Notes: generated from the sequence alone by a model not told the origin. A DNA stretch of 64,000 nucleotides from Ipomoea triloba (GCF_003576645.1 NC_044930.1:21168302-21232301); one strand, 5' to 3'; counted from the first letter of the stretch, positions 1 to 12,719 are shown. Numbers and translations: made by a program.

Positions 1-3000
1 AAACAAAGCCGGGTAGCGCCGCCTCATATCGTCCTCCATCTCCCAAGTTGCCTCCTCGACTCCATGGTTGGACCAAAGCACCTTCACTAGCTTGATTGCC
101 TTGCGCCGGGTCTCGCGCGTCTTGGAGTCCAAGATCCTCACGGGCTTCTCTTCATAAGACAGCGCCTCGTCCAACTCTAACGTGTCGGGAGCTAACACAT
201 GCGAGGCGTCGTGCACGTACTTCTTCAACTGGGAGACATGAAACACGTTGTGCACTCGATCTAACTCTGCTGGCAAGGCTAAACGATACGCCACCTGTCC
301 AATCCTCTCCAAGATCTCATAAGGTCCGATGAAGCGGGGGCTCAACTTCCCTTTCTTCCCAAATCTCATTACTCCACGAGTTGGGGAAATCTTCAGCCAC
401 ACCTTTTCGCCTGCCTGGAATTCCACGAATTTCCTTCCCAGATCAGCATAAGATTTCTGGCGGTCTTGAGCGGCTTTCATTCTACTTTGAATCAGCTTGA
501 CTTTCTCGGCGGCTTCTTGCAGATATTGGGGTCCCAAGGTTACTGGATTCACCAAGTCTTCCCAACACAACGGACTTCTGCACTTTTGCCCATAGAGCGC
601 CTCATACGGGGCCATCTGAATACTGGAGTGATAACTGTTGTTGTAGGAGAATTCAATCAAATCGAGATGCTCTTCCCACGACCCTTGCAAATCAAGCATG
701 CAAGCCCTCAGCATATCCTCCAAAGTCTGTATGGTACGCTCAGTCTGTCCGTCAGTGGCAGGATGAAAAGCTGTACTCATCTTTAATCTCGTGCCCAAAG
801 CTGCCTATAGTGACTTCCAAAACTGTGATAAGAACCTCGAGTCGCGGTCAGACACGATGTCGCGAGGCACCCCGTGGTACTTCACCACCTGGTGTATGTA
901 AGCCCTAGCCAACTGATCCATAGTCCACGTCTCCTTCATGGCGATGAAATGGGCTGTCTTGGTGAGGCGATCCACTATCACCCAAATCTTGTCTTTCCCG
1001 GATCTGGTCAAAGGCAACCCTCCTACGAAGTCCATAGATATAGATTCCCACTTTCCTTCGGGCACTTCCAGGGGTAGTAACATTCCTTTAGTCTTGCACC
1101 TTTCTGCCTTGACTTTCTGACAGTTCAAACAGCGGCTCACGAAGTCAGCTATTTCCTTTTTCATGTTCGGCCACCAGAACAGTTTCTTCATGTCTTTATA
1201 CAACTTGTCGCCACCAGGATGTACTGAATACGGAGTGTAGTGGCTTTCTTCCAATATCTGTCGCTTCAAGTCTTTACACGAAAGTGGCACGCACCACCGC
1301 CCTAAATATCGAATACTGCCGTCGGGGTAGAGCTCGAAGGGTCCCTTCTTGCCATTAACCATCTTGGCCCTCACTCTGTTCAACCGGGCATCGCCCGTCT
1401 GGCCCCTTCGGATCTCGTCGAGCCAAGCTGGTAAGATCTGCATGCTAAAGAGTCGAACTTCTTCCTCTACTTGCCCTTCCTCCACCACAGCAATGTTCAA
1501 CTTTTGAAATTCCTTACACAGATCGTCTGCTAGTACCCACGTGGCATTGAGTGAATGGCTCGTCTTTCTGCTCAGTGCGTCGGCCACTACATTTGCTTTT
1601 CCCTCATGATACTGAATAATCAAGTCGTAGTCTTTAATGAGCTCTAACCAACGTCTTTGTCGCATATTCAACTCCTTCTGTGTGAAGATATACTTTAAAC
1701 TCTTGTGATCGGTGTAAATCTTACACTGCACCCCATACAAGTAATGCCTCCAAATCTTGAGTGCAAAAACAACAGCAGCTAACTCCAAATCGTGCGTGGG
1801 GTAGTTCTCTTCATGACTCTTGAGCTGTCGAGATGCGTACGCCACCACTCGGCCCTGCTGCATCAGTACACAACCCAACCCTTTCTTTGACGCGTCACTG
1901 TATACTTCAAACCCTTCGGTTCCGGACGGTAAGGTTAGGACCGGGGCGGACGTCAATCTTTCCTTCAATTCTTGAAACGCTTTAGCACAATCACTGTCCC
2001 ACTTGAAAGGTGTAGTCTTCTTCATGAGTTCCGTGATAGGTCGGGCTACCTTGGAGAAATCCGGAACGAACCTTCTGTAATATCCTGCCAAACCCAGAAA
2101 CCTTCGAACTTCAGACGGAGTCGTTGGTGCCGGCCATTCCATCATCGCTCGAATCTTAGCGGGATCCACCGAGATTCCCTCCTTGGCTATCACGTGACCC
2201 AAGAAAGCCACGCTGGTCTTCCAGAATTCACACTTGGATAGTTTGGCATACAACTGTTTCTCCCTTAGAATGTGTAACACGGTTCGGAGATGTTTTTCAT
2301 GCTCGGCCGGATCAGGAGAGTAGACCAGGATGTCGTCGATGAACACAACCACGAACTCATCTAGATGCGGCTGAAATACCCGGTTCATCAAATCCATGAA
2401 AGCGGATGGAGCATTCGTTAACCCGAACGGCATTACTGCGAACTCATAGTGGCCATAACGGGTCCGGAACGCCGTCTTCGGAACATCCGCCTCCGCCACT
2501 CTAAGCTGATGATACCCGGATCGCAAATCAACCTTCGAGAAGATGCCGGCTCCCTTCAACTGATCAAACAAGTCATCAATTCTCGGCAGGGGATACTTGT
2601 TCTTAACTGTCACCCGGTTCAGCTCTCGGTAATCGATGCAGAGACGCATGCTACCATCTTTCTTCCTCACAAAAAGCACCGGAGCTCCCCACGGCGAAAC
2701 ACTCGGTCGAATATACCCTTTGTTTAACAAATCTTGCAGCTGCTCTTTCAACTCCTGCATTTCCTTCGGAGCCATACGGTATGGGGCTTTCAATATTGGG
2801 GCTGTCCCCGGCATCAAATCAATGGTGAACTCTAATATTGGGGCTGTCCCCGGCATCAAATCAATGGTGAACTCTACCTCTCGGGGAGGCGGTAATCCAG
2901 GATCAATGGTGAACTCTACCTCTCGGGGAGGCGGTAATCCAGGAATCTCCTCGGGAAAGACATCGGGGAACTCACGTAATCCAGGAATCTCCTCGGGAAA

Positions 3001-3257
3001 GACATCGGGGAACTCACGTACTACGGGTATTTGCTGCACTCCATTTTTCGGAGCACTGAGATCCTCAACTGCACACAAGAAAGCTTCATGCCCCTTGGCG
3101 ACATATTTCTTGATCTTGATCATCGAGACCAGCTTGACCTCGGGCTCCTTAGTTACCCCTCTATACGATACCCGTTTGCCCCCAGGGCCCTTCAAAACCA
3201 CCTTCTGCTCGCTGCACAGAATCTGAGCCTTATACTGTCCCAGCCAGTCCATACCCA
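1..3257 (-). pseudogene. Ty3/gypsy Pol (PR end-RT-RNaseH-INT-chromodomain-like)
   Basis: One minus-strand frame runs from the gap to position 1 with a single in-frame TAG (805-807). In order: end of the aspartic protease (GMDWL just after the gap), RT with [20 protein letters not shown] and the catalytic FIDDILVYS (about 2328-2345), RNase H starting at [11 protein letters not shown], the integrase zinc-binding HHCC region, and the DDE core with DFVGG near 1030 and SDRDSR near 850. Beyond the stop the frame stays open: the third catalytic region, a GPYEIL (GPY/F) motif, then EEATWE of a chromodomain-like tail near 40-60. Gag and the protease active site fall in the gap. The stop and the tandem duplications at 2792-3019 make it non-functional as assembled. 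Confidence 0.9.
2792..3019 (-). repeat. Three serial 42-bp direct duplications in E1 pol
   Basis: Three different 42-bp units are each duplicated once in direct tandem: starts 2792/2834, 2860/2902 and 2936/2978. All have a period of exactly 42 bp, so the frame is kept, but the conserved stretch between protease and RT ([29 protein letters not shown]) is stuttered. Family members have each block once. The identical period and the scaffold's 41-bp overlap plus one N at 43215 point to unmerged contig ends rather than biology. Confidence 0.8.
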
Positions 3258-3778
3258 NNNNNNNNNNNNNNNNNNNNNNNNNNNNNNNNNNNNNNNNNNN
3301 NNNNNNNNNNNNNNNNNNNNNNNNNNNNNNNNNNNNNNNNNNNNNNNNNNNNNNNNNNNNNNNNNNNNNNNNNNNNNNNNNNNNNNNNNNNNNNNNNNNN
3401 NNNNNNNNNNNNNNNNNNNNNNNNNNNNNNNNNNNNNNNNNNNNNNNNNNNNNNNNNNNNNNNNNNNNNNNNNNNNNNNNNNNNNNNNNNNNNNNNNNNN
3501 NNNNNNNNNNNNNNNNNNNNNNNNNNNNNNNNNNNNNNNNNNNNNNNNNNNNNNNNNNNNNNNNNNNNNNNNNNNNNNNNNNNNNNNNNNNNNNNNNNNN
3601 NNNNNNNNNNNNNNNNNNNNNNNNNNNNNNNNNNNNNNNNNNNNNNNNNNNNNNNNNNNNNNNNNNNNNNNNNNNNNNNNNNNNNNNNNNNNNNNNNNNN
3701 NNNNNNNNNNNNNNNNNNNNNNNNNNNNNNNNNNNNNNNNNNNNNNNNNNNNNNNNNNNNNNNNNNNNNNNNNNNNNN
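3258..3778. other. Assembly gap (521 N)
   Basis: Run of N between E1 pol and the first base of its 5' LTR (TGTGACACCC at 3779). PBS, gag and most of protease are expected here and would need more than 521 bp, so the gap length is probably not accurate. Confidence 0.95.
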
Positions 3779-6381
3779 TGTGACACCCCCAACCTCACAC
3801 CGGCTGAGATAGCTAAAGCTTAACACAACAGCTGCCAACCTCAACCATCAAACGAAAACATAGCGGAAGCGATTTAAAACCTAAGGGGCGTCATGCCACA
3901 TCTAGGTATAACACAGCCTAGATGCACAGGCTAATCATAAAACGGACTAAGCTGTCATAGATATAAACCAAGATAAAATTCTCAAAACATAATCCACAAT
4001 CATCGAAAGTACTCAAACCACTAATCCAGAGTATACTAATGATATCTCAAGGCACACAGGCCAAAACCAAAGTTTGAACAAGGTAAACTAAGGCTAAACA
4101 TCCTCATAAGGAAAGCTCTAGCGCGCTCTCGCATAACTACTCCATACCTGGAAAACACACAAAGAACCATTAGCAAAAGAATGCTAAGCAACCACCATTC
4201 ACACCCGCAAGGAGATATAGATATACATAAGCTTGTAAATAGGTTTACACACCCATATAGAATATAAACACCAACGAACTATTCAGTAGTTGAAAACGAT
4301 ACTCAACAATAATAAGCTGAACGAATCACAAACCAAGACTCAGTCAAACAAAGCCAATAGCCAACAACAAAACATAATGCAATAACGAACCATAACCGAG
4401 ATCCATAAGGTATCGACCGAATTAGCATAAAGAGCTCATAAAACGGACCAAGAAGGAACCCCAACTCCCACCTCCAAACCAAGTCAACCCAACCACCAAA
4501 CCAAGTCAAACCACATAGTCAGAAGTCAGGTGTCAAGAGTCAATCCCGGAAAAACCGGTACACAGGGGTGACCAACCCAAAGTCAGTGGTCAAGAGCCAA
4601 ACCCGGAAAACCGGTACACAGGGGTGATGAGCCCAATCACAGGGACCGAAGTCCAATCACAGGGACCGAAGTCCAATCACAGGGACCGACAGTCCAATCA
4701 CAGGGACCGAAGTCCAATCACAGGGGTAATCAACCCAATCACAGGGACCGAAGTCCAAAGTCAGCAGTCAATAGTAGCACAGTCAATAGTAGCCAACAAC
4801 CACCAACAACCTCAACCAAACCACCATCACAACCTCATACTCCAACATCACTCAAAGCAACCAAAACAAAGTGTTCATCTCAAATATGAACACAAACCAA
4901 CTCCCAGATAATGAATCAAAGGATCAATAGATCAAGAATACCAAAAATGGAAACCAAAGACATGAATCAATACTCCAAGCTAAGGTATAAAATACCCAAT
5001 AAATGACATGAATAAATACTCCAAAGACATGGTAAAATACCCAACAAAACAATCCAACAATAATCAGAAACAAAGGAGAACAACAGACAACAACAACAGA
5101 GAAACCGTTCACTGGAAATCAACTCCCAGTGAACTTGCGGAACACTCTCACCGATCACTGCCTTCTGCCAGTCTCCTCCGCGAGAAGGAGACGGCCTCCC
5201 TCGGCGGACCACCCTCCTCCGCCCAAGCCAACCGTCGCCACCTTGCGGATCGCCCTCGCGGGTTACATTGTGCCGTTCAGGTCTTCCGCAAGGCCAACCC
5301 AAATCCCTTCCAGAGACAGTTCAACCCAGATCAACAAATCCCACTTCCAGAATACAAAATCAGACCAAATACACTCACATTTCATCCCACTTAGAGTCCA
5401 AAAATAGGGAAATCCATAACATCATTGATCATACAACACAAGACAAATGATCAAGATGAAAACCAACAAAATACATCCAAGAAATAGGCCAAATAACAAG
5501 GAATTTCAGGATTTCCAACACCAAGATCATTATATATAGAATAGGTGAATAAAATAGATTTGATGGACATGGATGGTTACCTCAAAGAGCTTTTCCTATT
5601 CCAACAAGCCTTTTGCTAGCTCACAAAGCCCCACCTTCACCTTGATCATATTTTTCCCAAAGAACCCCAAAAGAACACTTATAAGATTATGTAAAAAGAC
5701 TAACTAAAACACAAAATGCAAGATGGGTTCTAGGATAGATGCACTTACCCACTCCCAACCAAGCTTAAAAGAGCAACCTTTACTTGAAATCTTGTAGGGA
5801 AAATGAAGATGAATTCTTAGGGAATTTGAGAGGAAAATGGCGTGTAGGAGTATAGGGTAGGAGGAAGAAAGAGTGAAAGTCTTAGGGTAATTTGATCTTC
5901 AAATTATATACCAAGAATACATACAATATTTAGGTTGTAAGACATTAAATGATGTGGGCTTAAGTAACTTATAAAATAATGGGTGTAGGAAATAAATATA
6001 ATCAAGACTAGTAAGTTGGGCTTATTAAATTCACCCCTTACAAATTAAATACAAGAATTAGCCCATAAGAATGTCTTAGGATCAATATATATACATATAT
6101 AATGTATGATCAAGAATGTGGGCTTGTAAGAATATTTAATAACAAACATTGTAAGGGTCCAAATTGAATAAAATCCCTTACAAGAATAAATTCAATTAAT
6201 TGGGCTCTTGATTAGAATAATTAAGTTAGGCATCAAATATATATACAAGTGTATATATATATATTAAATTGGAAGAATTAGCCCAATTGGAATTTAATTA
6301 AATTGCCCGAAGAATTAATTAGATTGCCCAAGGAATTAATTAACTATCGAAAGGCTTGAAATGAATTTACGGGGTGTTACA
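3779..6381 (-). repeat. 5' LTR of E1 (2.6 kb)
   Basis: Bounded by TGTGACACCC on the left and GGGTGTTACA on the right, the inverted TG...CA ends typical of Ty3/gypsy LTRs. Minus-strand reading fits the pol orientation: a TATA-like TATATAATTTG near 5915 is followed downstream by a consensus splice donor (TTTGAG|GTAACC near 5585), as in other long plant LTRs with a leader intron. The 3' half is A/C-rich with minisatellites. Small open frames at 4924-5450 lie inside this LTR and match nothing I recognise. Positions 4770-6381 are repeated at 7484-9095 by the duplication described separately. Confidence 0.8.
4515..4757. repeat. Minisatellite in E1 LTR
   Basis: Two ~65-bp units containing CCGGTACACAGGGGTGA are followed by about six copies of a 20-bp unit CCAATCACAGGGACCGAAGT with small variations. 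The array is internal to the E1 LTR. Confidence 0.85.
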
Positions 6382-7482
6382 AGGGGTGCATGCCAAAGTT
6401 AAGCCAAAGGATTGATTATTGTAGGCAGCTTGGAATTGAGTTTCGGGATTGATCTAGGGAGTCACGGTCTTTGTATTAAGTGGCGTCACACTCAAACTCT
6501 CAATCCTCATTCGGTTGAGGCATTTTATCGAACACCTTGCCTACCACTCCTCTCGGATCTCATCCTTTCGGATTAAGAGCGGAGATATAGATGAGTTGGG
6601 CTCGTGAGAGGCCGCTATCGCGCACTCTCTCACTTCCACTCGGTTTACTAACTACCCCGGCCGGAAATAGAAGCAAAGATTGAACAACATCATCCATACA
6701 TTCATTAATCATACTCCCACAATACCAAGATCATAATATCAAATTATAAGCATCAATCCATAGATCAACAAGGGCACACACACCCAACTACTCTACTCTA
6801 CCATAATAAACACGAATAGAAGCAATAAAATAAAGATTACTTTCAATAAATAAATATAGCCTAGCAATTCAATGAAAAGAGTATGTTACCCAAGGAGTGT
6901 TGAGTCTACATCTTCAATCCATCTTCAATCCTAAGATCTAAATTAATCTAATAGGAATTGGGTGTGTTTTTCCTCCCCAAAGGGGAAGGAATGATAAGAG
7001 AATTCAGATCTGAAAGTTGGGAGGGTCCTCCTCTCCAAAATGAGAGAGAAGGGTTTAAATAGCTGCTCAAAAATCGAATTTCCGCTGTTGCCCTACTGGT
7101 CTGCTTCCACGCCTGTCACACGTGTATGGCCTTGCGTGGGAGCTCTCTGGATAAAATCCACGCCTGCTCACACGCGTGTGAGGGCGCGTGGCAGCCTCCT
7201 GCAAGATGAATTCTTTGATTGTTGCTTCCTTTGGCCTAAAACTTTGTTGTATCCTCCGGAAATGATTCGAAGTATTTTCCTTGAGCTGGATTTGTCAAAT
7301 AGAAGTTAATTAGAGATTTAATCCATGAAAGTGATCATAATTGGGTGTAGGAACATTAAAGCGTTATCTAAACATGACCCGAAATTGACTGTTTTTGGCA
7401 CTTATCAAAGTTTCCACACTTTAAATCTTGCTTGTCCTCAAGCAAGCATACTATCAAATCCTAAACATCTAAGTGCCAAGAA
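4770..7482 (+). repeat. 2,713-bp duplicated block, copy 1
   Basis: Repeated with a constant offset of 2,714 at 7484-10196 with no indel that I can find. The only substitution noticed is C/T at 5397 versus 8105. It spans the right part of the E1 LTR, the truncated E2 LTR and the first bases of E2 interior. The copies are separated by a single N at 7483, and the block cuts across two unrelated elements, so it looks like one locus placed twice. Confidence 0.9.
6382..7407 (-). repeat. E2 3' LTR remnant, duplicate placement
   Basis: Same sequence as 9096-10121. It begins in mid-LTR where E1 inserted and ends at TTATCA. U3 hairpins lie at 7107-7191 and the TATTTAAAC TATA-like box (minus) at 7053-7061. 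Probably an assembly duplicate. Confidence 0.8.
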
Positions 7483-7483
7483 N

Positions 7484-10196
7484 AATAGTAGCACAGTCAA
7501 TAGTAGCCAACAACCACCAACAACCTCAACCAAACCACCATCACAACCTCATACTCCAACATCACTCAAAGCAACCAAAACAAAGTGTTCATCTCAAATA
7601 TGAACACAAACCAACTCCCAGATAATGAATCAAAGGATCAATAGATCAAGAATACCAAAAATGGAAACCAAAGACATGAATCAATACTCCAAGCTAAGGT
7701 ATAAAATACCCAATAAATGACATGAATAAATACTCCAAAGACATGGTAAAATACCCAACAAAACAATCCAACAATAATCAGAAACAAAGGAGAACAACAG
7801 ACAACAACAACAGAGAAACCGTTCACTGGAAATCAACTCCCAGTGAACTTGCGGAACACTCTCACCGATCACTGCCTTCTGCCAGTCTCCTCCGCGAGAA
7901 GGAGACGGCCTCCCTCGGCGGACCACCCTCCTCCGCCCAAGCCAACCGTCGCCACCTTGCGGATCGCCCTCGCGGGTTACATTGTGCCGTTCAGGTCTTC
8001 CGCAAGGCCAACCCAAATCCCTTCCAGAGACAGTTCAACCCAGATCAACAAATCCCACTTCCAGAATACAAAATCAGACCAAATACACTCACATTTCATC
8101 CCATTTAGAGTCCAAAAATAGGGAAATCCATAACATCATTGATCATACAACACAAGACAAATGATCAAGATGAAAACCAACAAAATACATCCAAGAAATA
8201 GGCCAAATAACAAGGAATTTCAGGATTTCCAACACCAAGATCATTATATATAGAATAGGTGAATAAAATAGATTTGATGGACATGGATGGTTACCTCAAA
8301 GAGCTTTTCCTATTCCAACAAGCCTTTTGCTAGCTCACAAAGCCCCACCTTCACCTTGATCATATTTTTCCCAAAGAACCCCAAAAGAACACTTATAAGA
8401 TTATGTAAAAAGACTAACTAAAACACAAAATGCAAGATGGGTTCTAGGATAGATGCACTTACCCACTCCCAACCAAGCTTAAAAGAGCAACCTTTACTTG
8501 AAATCTTGTAGGGAAAATGAAGATGAATTCTTAGGGAATTTGAGAGGAAAATGGCGTGTAGGAGTATAGGGTAGGAGGAAGAAAGAGTGAAAGTCTTAGG
8601 GTAATTTGATCTTCAAATTATATACCAAGAATACATACAATATTTAGGTTGTAAGACATTAAATGATGTGGGCTTAAGTAACTTATAAAATAATGGGTGT
8701 AGGAAATAAATATAATCAAGACTAGTAAGTTGGGCTTATTAAATTCACCCCTTACAAATTAAATACAAGAATTAGCCCATAAGAATGTCTTAGGATCAAT
8801 ATATATACATATATAATGTATGATCAAGAATGTGGGCTTGTAAGAATATTTAATAACAAACATTGTAAGGGTCCAAATTGAATAAAATCCCTTACAAGAA
8901 TAAATTCAATTAATTGGGCTCTTGATTAGAATAATTAAGTTAGGCATCAAATATATATACAAGTGTATATATATATATTAAATTGGAAGAATTAGCCCAA
9001 TTGGAATTTAATTAAATTGCCCGAAGAATTAATTAGATTGCCCAAGGAATTAATTAACTATCGAAAGGCTTGAAATGAATTTACGGGGTGTTACAAGGGG
9101 TGCATGCCAAAGTTAAGCCAAAGGATTGATTATTGTAGGCAGCTTGGAATTGAGTTTCGGGATTGATCTAGGGAGTCACGGTCTTTGTATTAAGTGGCGT
9201 CACACTCAAACTCTCAATCCTCATTCGGTTGAGGCATTTTATCGAACACCTTGCCTACCACTCCTCTCGGATCTCATCCTTTCGGATTAAGAGCGGAGAT
9301 ATAGATGAGTTGGGCTCGTGAGAGGCCGCTATCGCGCACTCTCTCACTTCCACTCGGTTTACTAACTACCCCGGCCGGAAATAGAAGCAAAGATTGAACA
9401 ACATCATCCATACATTCATTAATCATACTCCCACAATACCAAGATCATAATATCAAATTATAAGCATCAATCCATAGATCAACAAGGGCACACACACCCA
9501 ACTACTCTACTCTACCATAATAAACACGAATAGAAGCAATAAAATAAAGATTACTTTCAATAAATAAATATAGCCTAGCAATTCAATGAAAAGAGTATGT
9601 TACCCAAGGAGTGTTGAGTCTACATCTTCAATCCATCTTCAATCCTAAGATCTAAATTAATCTAATAGGAATTGGGTGTGTTTTTCCTCCCCAAAGGGGA
9701 AGGAATGATAAGAGAATTCAGATCTGAAAGTTGGGAGGGTCCTCCTCTCCAAAATGAGAGAGAAGGGTTTAAATAGCTGCTCAAAAATCGAATTTCCGCT
9801 GTTGCCCTACTGGTCTGCTTCCACGCCTGTCACACGTGTATGGCCTTGCGTGGGAGCTCTCTGGATAAAATCCACGCCTGCTCACACGCGTGTGAGGGCG
9901 CGTGGCAGCCTCCTGCAAGATGAATTCTTTGATTGTTGCTTCCTTTGGCCTAAAACTTTGTTGTATCCTCCGGAAATGATTCGAAGTATTTTCCTTGAGC
10001 TGGATTTGTCAAATAGAAGTTAATTAGAGATTTAATCCATGAAAGTGATCATAATTGGGTGTAGGAACATTAAAGCGTTATCTAAACATGACCCGAAATT
10101 GACTGTTTTTGGCACTTATCAAAGTTTCCACACTTTAAATCTTGCTTGTCCTCAAGCAAGCATACTATCAAATCCTAAACATCTAAGTGCCAAGAA
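7484..10196 (+). repeat. 2,713-bp duplicated block, copy 2
   Basis: Second copy of 4770-7482. It is the copy that continues properly into E2 interior sequence at 10197, whereas copy 1 ends at the N. If the copies are merged, the E1-E2 junction exists once. Confidence 0.9.
9096..10121 (-). repeat. E2 3' LTR (right part)
   Basis: Nearly identical to 25491-26480 of the 5' LTR except for a ~30-bp indel and scattered substitutions, so E2 is fairly young. It ends GGCACTTATCA at 10121. The next bases give, on the minus strand, the polypurine tract AAAGTGTGGAAACTT (10122-10137). Confidence 0.85.
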
Positions 10197-10415
10197 CAGT
10201 AGAAAGAAGATGGAGTAATCAAAAATCTGTGATCAGGTGTGTCGGAATGGAGTGGGTGAAATTCTCTTCACTATCTACCAAGACTATTAAGCTTAACTCA
10301 GACAAATGCAAGGAATATACTGAGGAAGCAAATGCTTTTTAAGTGTAGGTTTCAAAGATAACAATCACACTTATTCAAATGATGCAATTATTGGGAAATC
10401 GTCTTCTATTTTATT

Positions 10416-11011
10416 GGGGCCTAAAAGCCGATCCCACTAGTGGGAACGATGTGCACATCCTAGCCACAAATTCCAACCATACGCCAAAGCCCCTGTACTG
10501 AAAATTAAGTGAGGGCAGGGACACGGACCGCTCATCGCCATGGCTTGGGCGATCGCTCTATTTTCTCACCTCCTAAGATAACGTCATCGGGCTACCCGAC
10601 TCCACATGGAGATCCATGCTTTTTCGAAGACAGTGCAATGGGTGCCCGAATCCTAGCGAGGCGGCTCACCTCCTCTCATTCTTCTCTTCTCCTAGGAACA
10701 TTTTAAGTGGACAACCGACTCCAGATATAGCATTCGAAGACTATGGTTGAACACTTCCTAGCGAGAAGGCTTTCCTCGGATTTTATCTCAGGGAGTGGCC
10801 TTTTCGAAAGCCTTTATTCACGTTTCACCATATCAACCCCTCATGCCTTTTTCTAGGGATTAGGGATTATTTTCACTCTAAGCTCACTTTAAAGCTCTCC
10901 TTTTGCCCCATGTCCTGCTGGATTTAGTTCATTTCCGGGCTTCGCAATTTTTATCTTTCTAAAGCCTAAGGGGTGCACACTCCCACTTCGAGCGATCCTT
11001 GACTAAGGTCC
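10416..11011 (-). other. Structured non-coding domain upstream of E2 3' LTR
   Basis: About 596 bp with counterparts in E3 (12720-13324) and E4 (38627-39227), from GGGGCC to GACTAAGGTCC. No long ORF. On the plus strand it contains the palindrome CCCACTAGTGGG (about 10433), a hairpin ATCGCC/GGGCGAT around a conserved GGCTT loop (about 10537-10556), and two stem-loop units. Unit 1 pairs 10586-10597 with 10640-10651 around an inner CATGGAGATCCATG hairpin. Unit 2 pairs 10705-10716 with 10745-10756. Each unit keeps CCGACT and CGAAGAC in the loop and is followed by a CCTAGCGA-type motif. Stem sequences differ between elements while complementarity persists. RNA function is inferred. Confidence 0.75.
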
Positions 11012-11074
11012 CATTAAGATAGAAGACAAAAGACATGCAATCATACAAAATTTTCAAGTTTTTGATGGTGGTGT

Positions 11075-11079
11075 GTGTC
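11075..11079 (+). other. Target site duplication of E3 (left)
   Basis: GTGTC just outside the left LTR. The same five bases occur at 20817-20821 right after the right LTR, which proves both ends of E3. Confidence 0.95.
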
Positions 11080-12407
11080 TGACGTGGTGTGTATTGTGGT
11101 GAGGTGAATGTGAAGGTATGGAGGGTGTTAAAACGAAGAGTCATAAACTCCCCAAGTGTCGGTCTCGAAGGAGGGACGTGGAGATGTGTCAAACGTTCGA
11201 GAGTTTACTAGATGGAGTCATGCATAGGATTTGAGAGTGGTGAAGGGTGGATTTGCAAGTGAGAGTGTAGTTCATTGGTTGGTTGTGAGTGCAAGAGAGT
11301 AGTAAAGTATAAGTGATTTTGGGATAACGTAAAAAGGTAGGGATTGGATAGTGTTCATGAATATTGCATAGTGAGTGTCTAAGGTCATGGATTAGGATTG
11401 CTAGGATATTGTCTATTCAAGAGTGTGTTGTCTTAGTCCTTTTCCACTTTGTGTACTAAGGCTTCTTTGACTTAGGAGTGCCTAAAAGCATCCAAAGTTC
11501 TAAGAGGAATTTTATCAAACACTTAAGCTACACACTATCCTACTATTCTTAAGAAGTCCATAGGAACTTTGATTGTGTAAAGCTTCAAATCCTAACTCTA
11601 ATCAAAGACATGAAAGAGTCAAGAGCTCAATCTCTCATCTAGATTGGCCAAACCCAAACAAGATCTCATCAAAACAACAATCAAAAGACAAGAATAGATA
11701 ATCCATCAACACAAACTCATAGATCCAAGATATAGAAATAAGATCATCACAAAAGCAATATTCAATCACACAATCCAAATCCCTAGACTAAATTAGCTAC
11801 TCATGATATGAAATGAAAGTAAAAGCTAATTCAATCCAAGAACAAGACAACTAAAATTATAGAAATGAAATAGAGATCACCTAGAGAGAAGAAGATCTTT
11901 AATCCAAGCTTGTTGTCTTCTACAATGGAGATTGGTCTAATCTAAAAACTAAGAAAAAAATGGAGAAAACTCTCCAAAGAAAAACTAAGAAAAGTGAAGA
12001 CTAAAAATCTGGAAAATCCCCTTGTGAAAATTCATCAAAGGGGTTTAAATAGTCTCCGAAATGACAACCCTAGTAGAAATTCGCGCATCATGCCTCCACG
12101 CCTCTCACACGCGTGTGAGCGTGCGTGGGGAGCTTCTGGAAAGTTTCCACGCTTGCTCACACGCGTGTGGCCTCCCAGTTTGGTCCTCCGGGGCTCTGCT
12201 TTTGCCTGGTTTGCTCTTTAAGCTTATCTTTTGGTCCTATATGCTCCCGGGGCTCCTATTTTACTTCTTTTAAACTGTAAGTAGCTTCTGTGCACTAGTT
12301 AGTAATTTTCAAGCATTTAAGCACATAATTTACCAAATAAGGATGCTATAGATGCGATAAAACACCCTAAAATGTGCTTGAAATAAGGGTATCTCGGAGT
12401 CTTATCA
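11080..12407 (-). repeat. E3 3' LTR (1,328 bp)
   Basis: TGACGTGG...CTTATCA. In minus reading, U3 carries two CpG-rich palindromes (12096-12180, cores CACACGCGTGTG), then TATTTAAAC at 12043-12051, then a leader with a splice donor (CTCTAG|GTGATC near 11885). It differs from the 5' LTR mainly in the first 90 bp, where this copy keeps the fuller version. Confidence 0.95.
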
Positions 12408-12424
12408 AATTTTCCACACTTTGA
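12408..12424 (-). other. Polypurine tract of E3
   Basis: Minus strand reads AAAGTGTGGAAAATT directly before the 3' LTR start TGATAAG, the expected place for plus-strand priming. Confidence 0.8.
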
Positions 12425-12719
12425 TTCTTGCTTGTCCTCAAGCAAGACATTTTACTCTCTAAGCATATAAGTCTCCGAGATACTCTCCCATGCAAAACAA
12501 AGCTTTTGGCAAGTCAAAATAACGGGTGTCTAAGACTTTTGAAACGGGGGAAATCACTTGTGTTATCTACAAAGGATTTTGGTCAGATGCCAGCAACTCA
12601 AAAAATATTTTCGAGAAATAAAAACCTTTCGTAGATAAACAATTAAAACAAAGGATCACACTTCTCGCACCATACGCAAGCATGCATTTCCAAAGTTTTG
12701 GTTCACCTTTAATTTAAAT

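Larger units (their letters stand above)
1..6381 (-). mobile_element. E1: Tekay-like Ty3/gypsy chromovirus, partial
   Basis: On the minus strand the order is 5' LTR (6381 to 3779), an N gap where PBS, gag and most of protease should lie, then protease end, RT, RNase H, integrase and a chromodomain-like tail running off the left edge. The 3' LTR is outside the window. Its right end abuts Athila-like LTR sequence that continues as in the uninterrupted LTR at 25491, so E1 jumped into the 3' LTR of E2. The target duplication cannot be checked because the left end is missing. The lineage is inferred from the GMDWL protease end, the long (2.6 kb) LTR and the C-terminal chromodomain-like motif. Confidence 0.8.

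Noticed and set aside
3031..3844. Open frames crossing the N gap at 3258-3778
   Set aside because: They exist only because N is translated as X; no coding signal on either side except the minus-strand pol.
4620..4757. Centromeric or telomeric satellite
   Set aside because: Only about six 20-bp units, confined to the LTR, and no telomere-type repeat.
4924..5450. Several 60-128-aa ORFs on both strands in the E1 LTR
   Set aside because: Overlapping frames without domains in LTR sequence; no splice acceptor or conserved start seen.
7040..7309. 89-aa ORF repeated at 9754 and 26113
   Set aside because: It lies antisense over the LTR promoter hairpins and TATA box; similar frames in other LTRs come from the palindromes, not from selection on protein.
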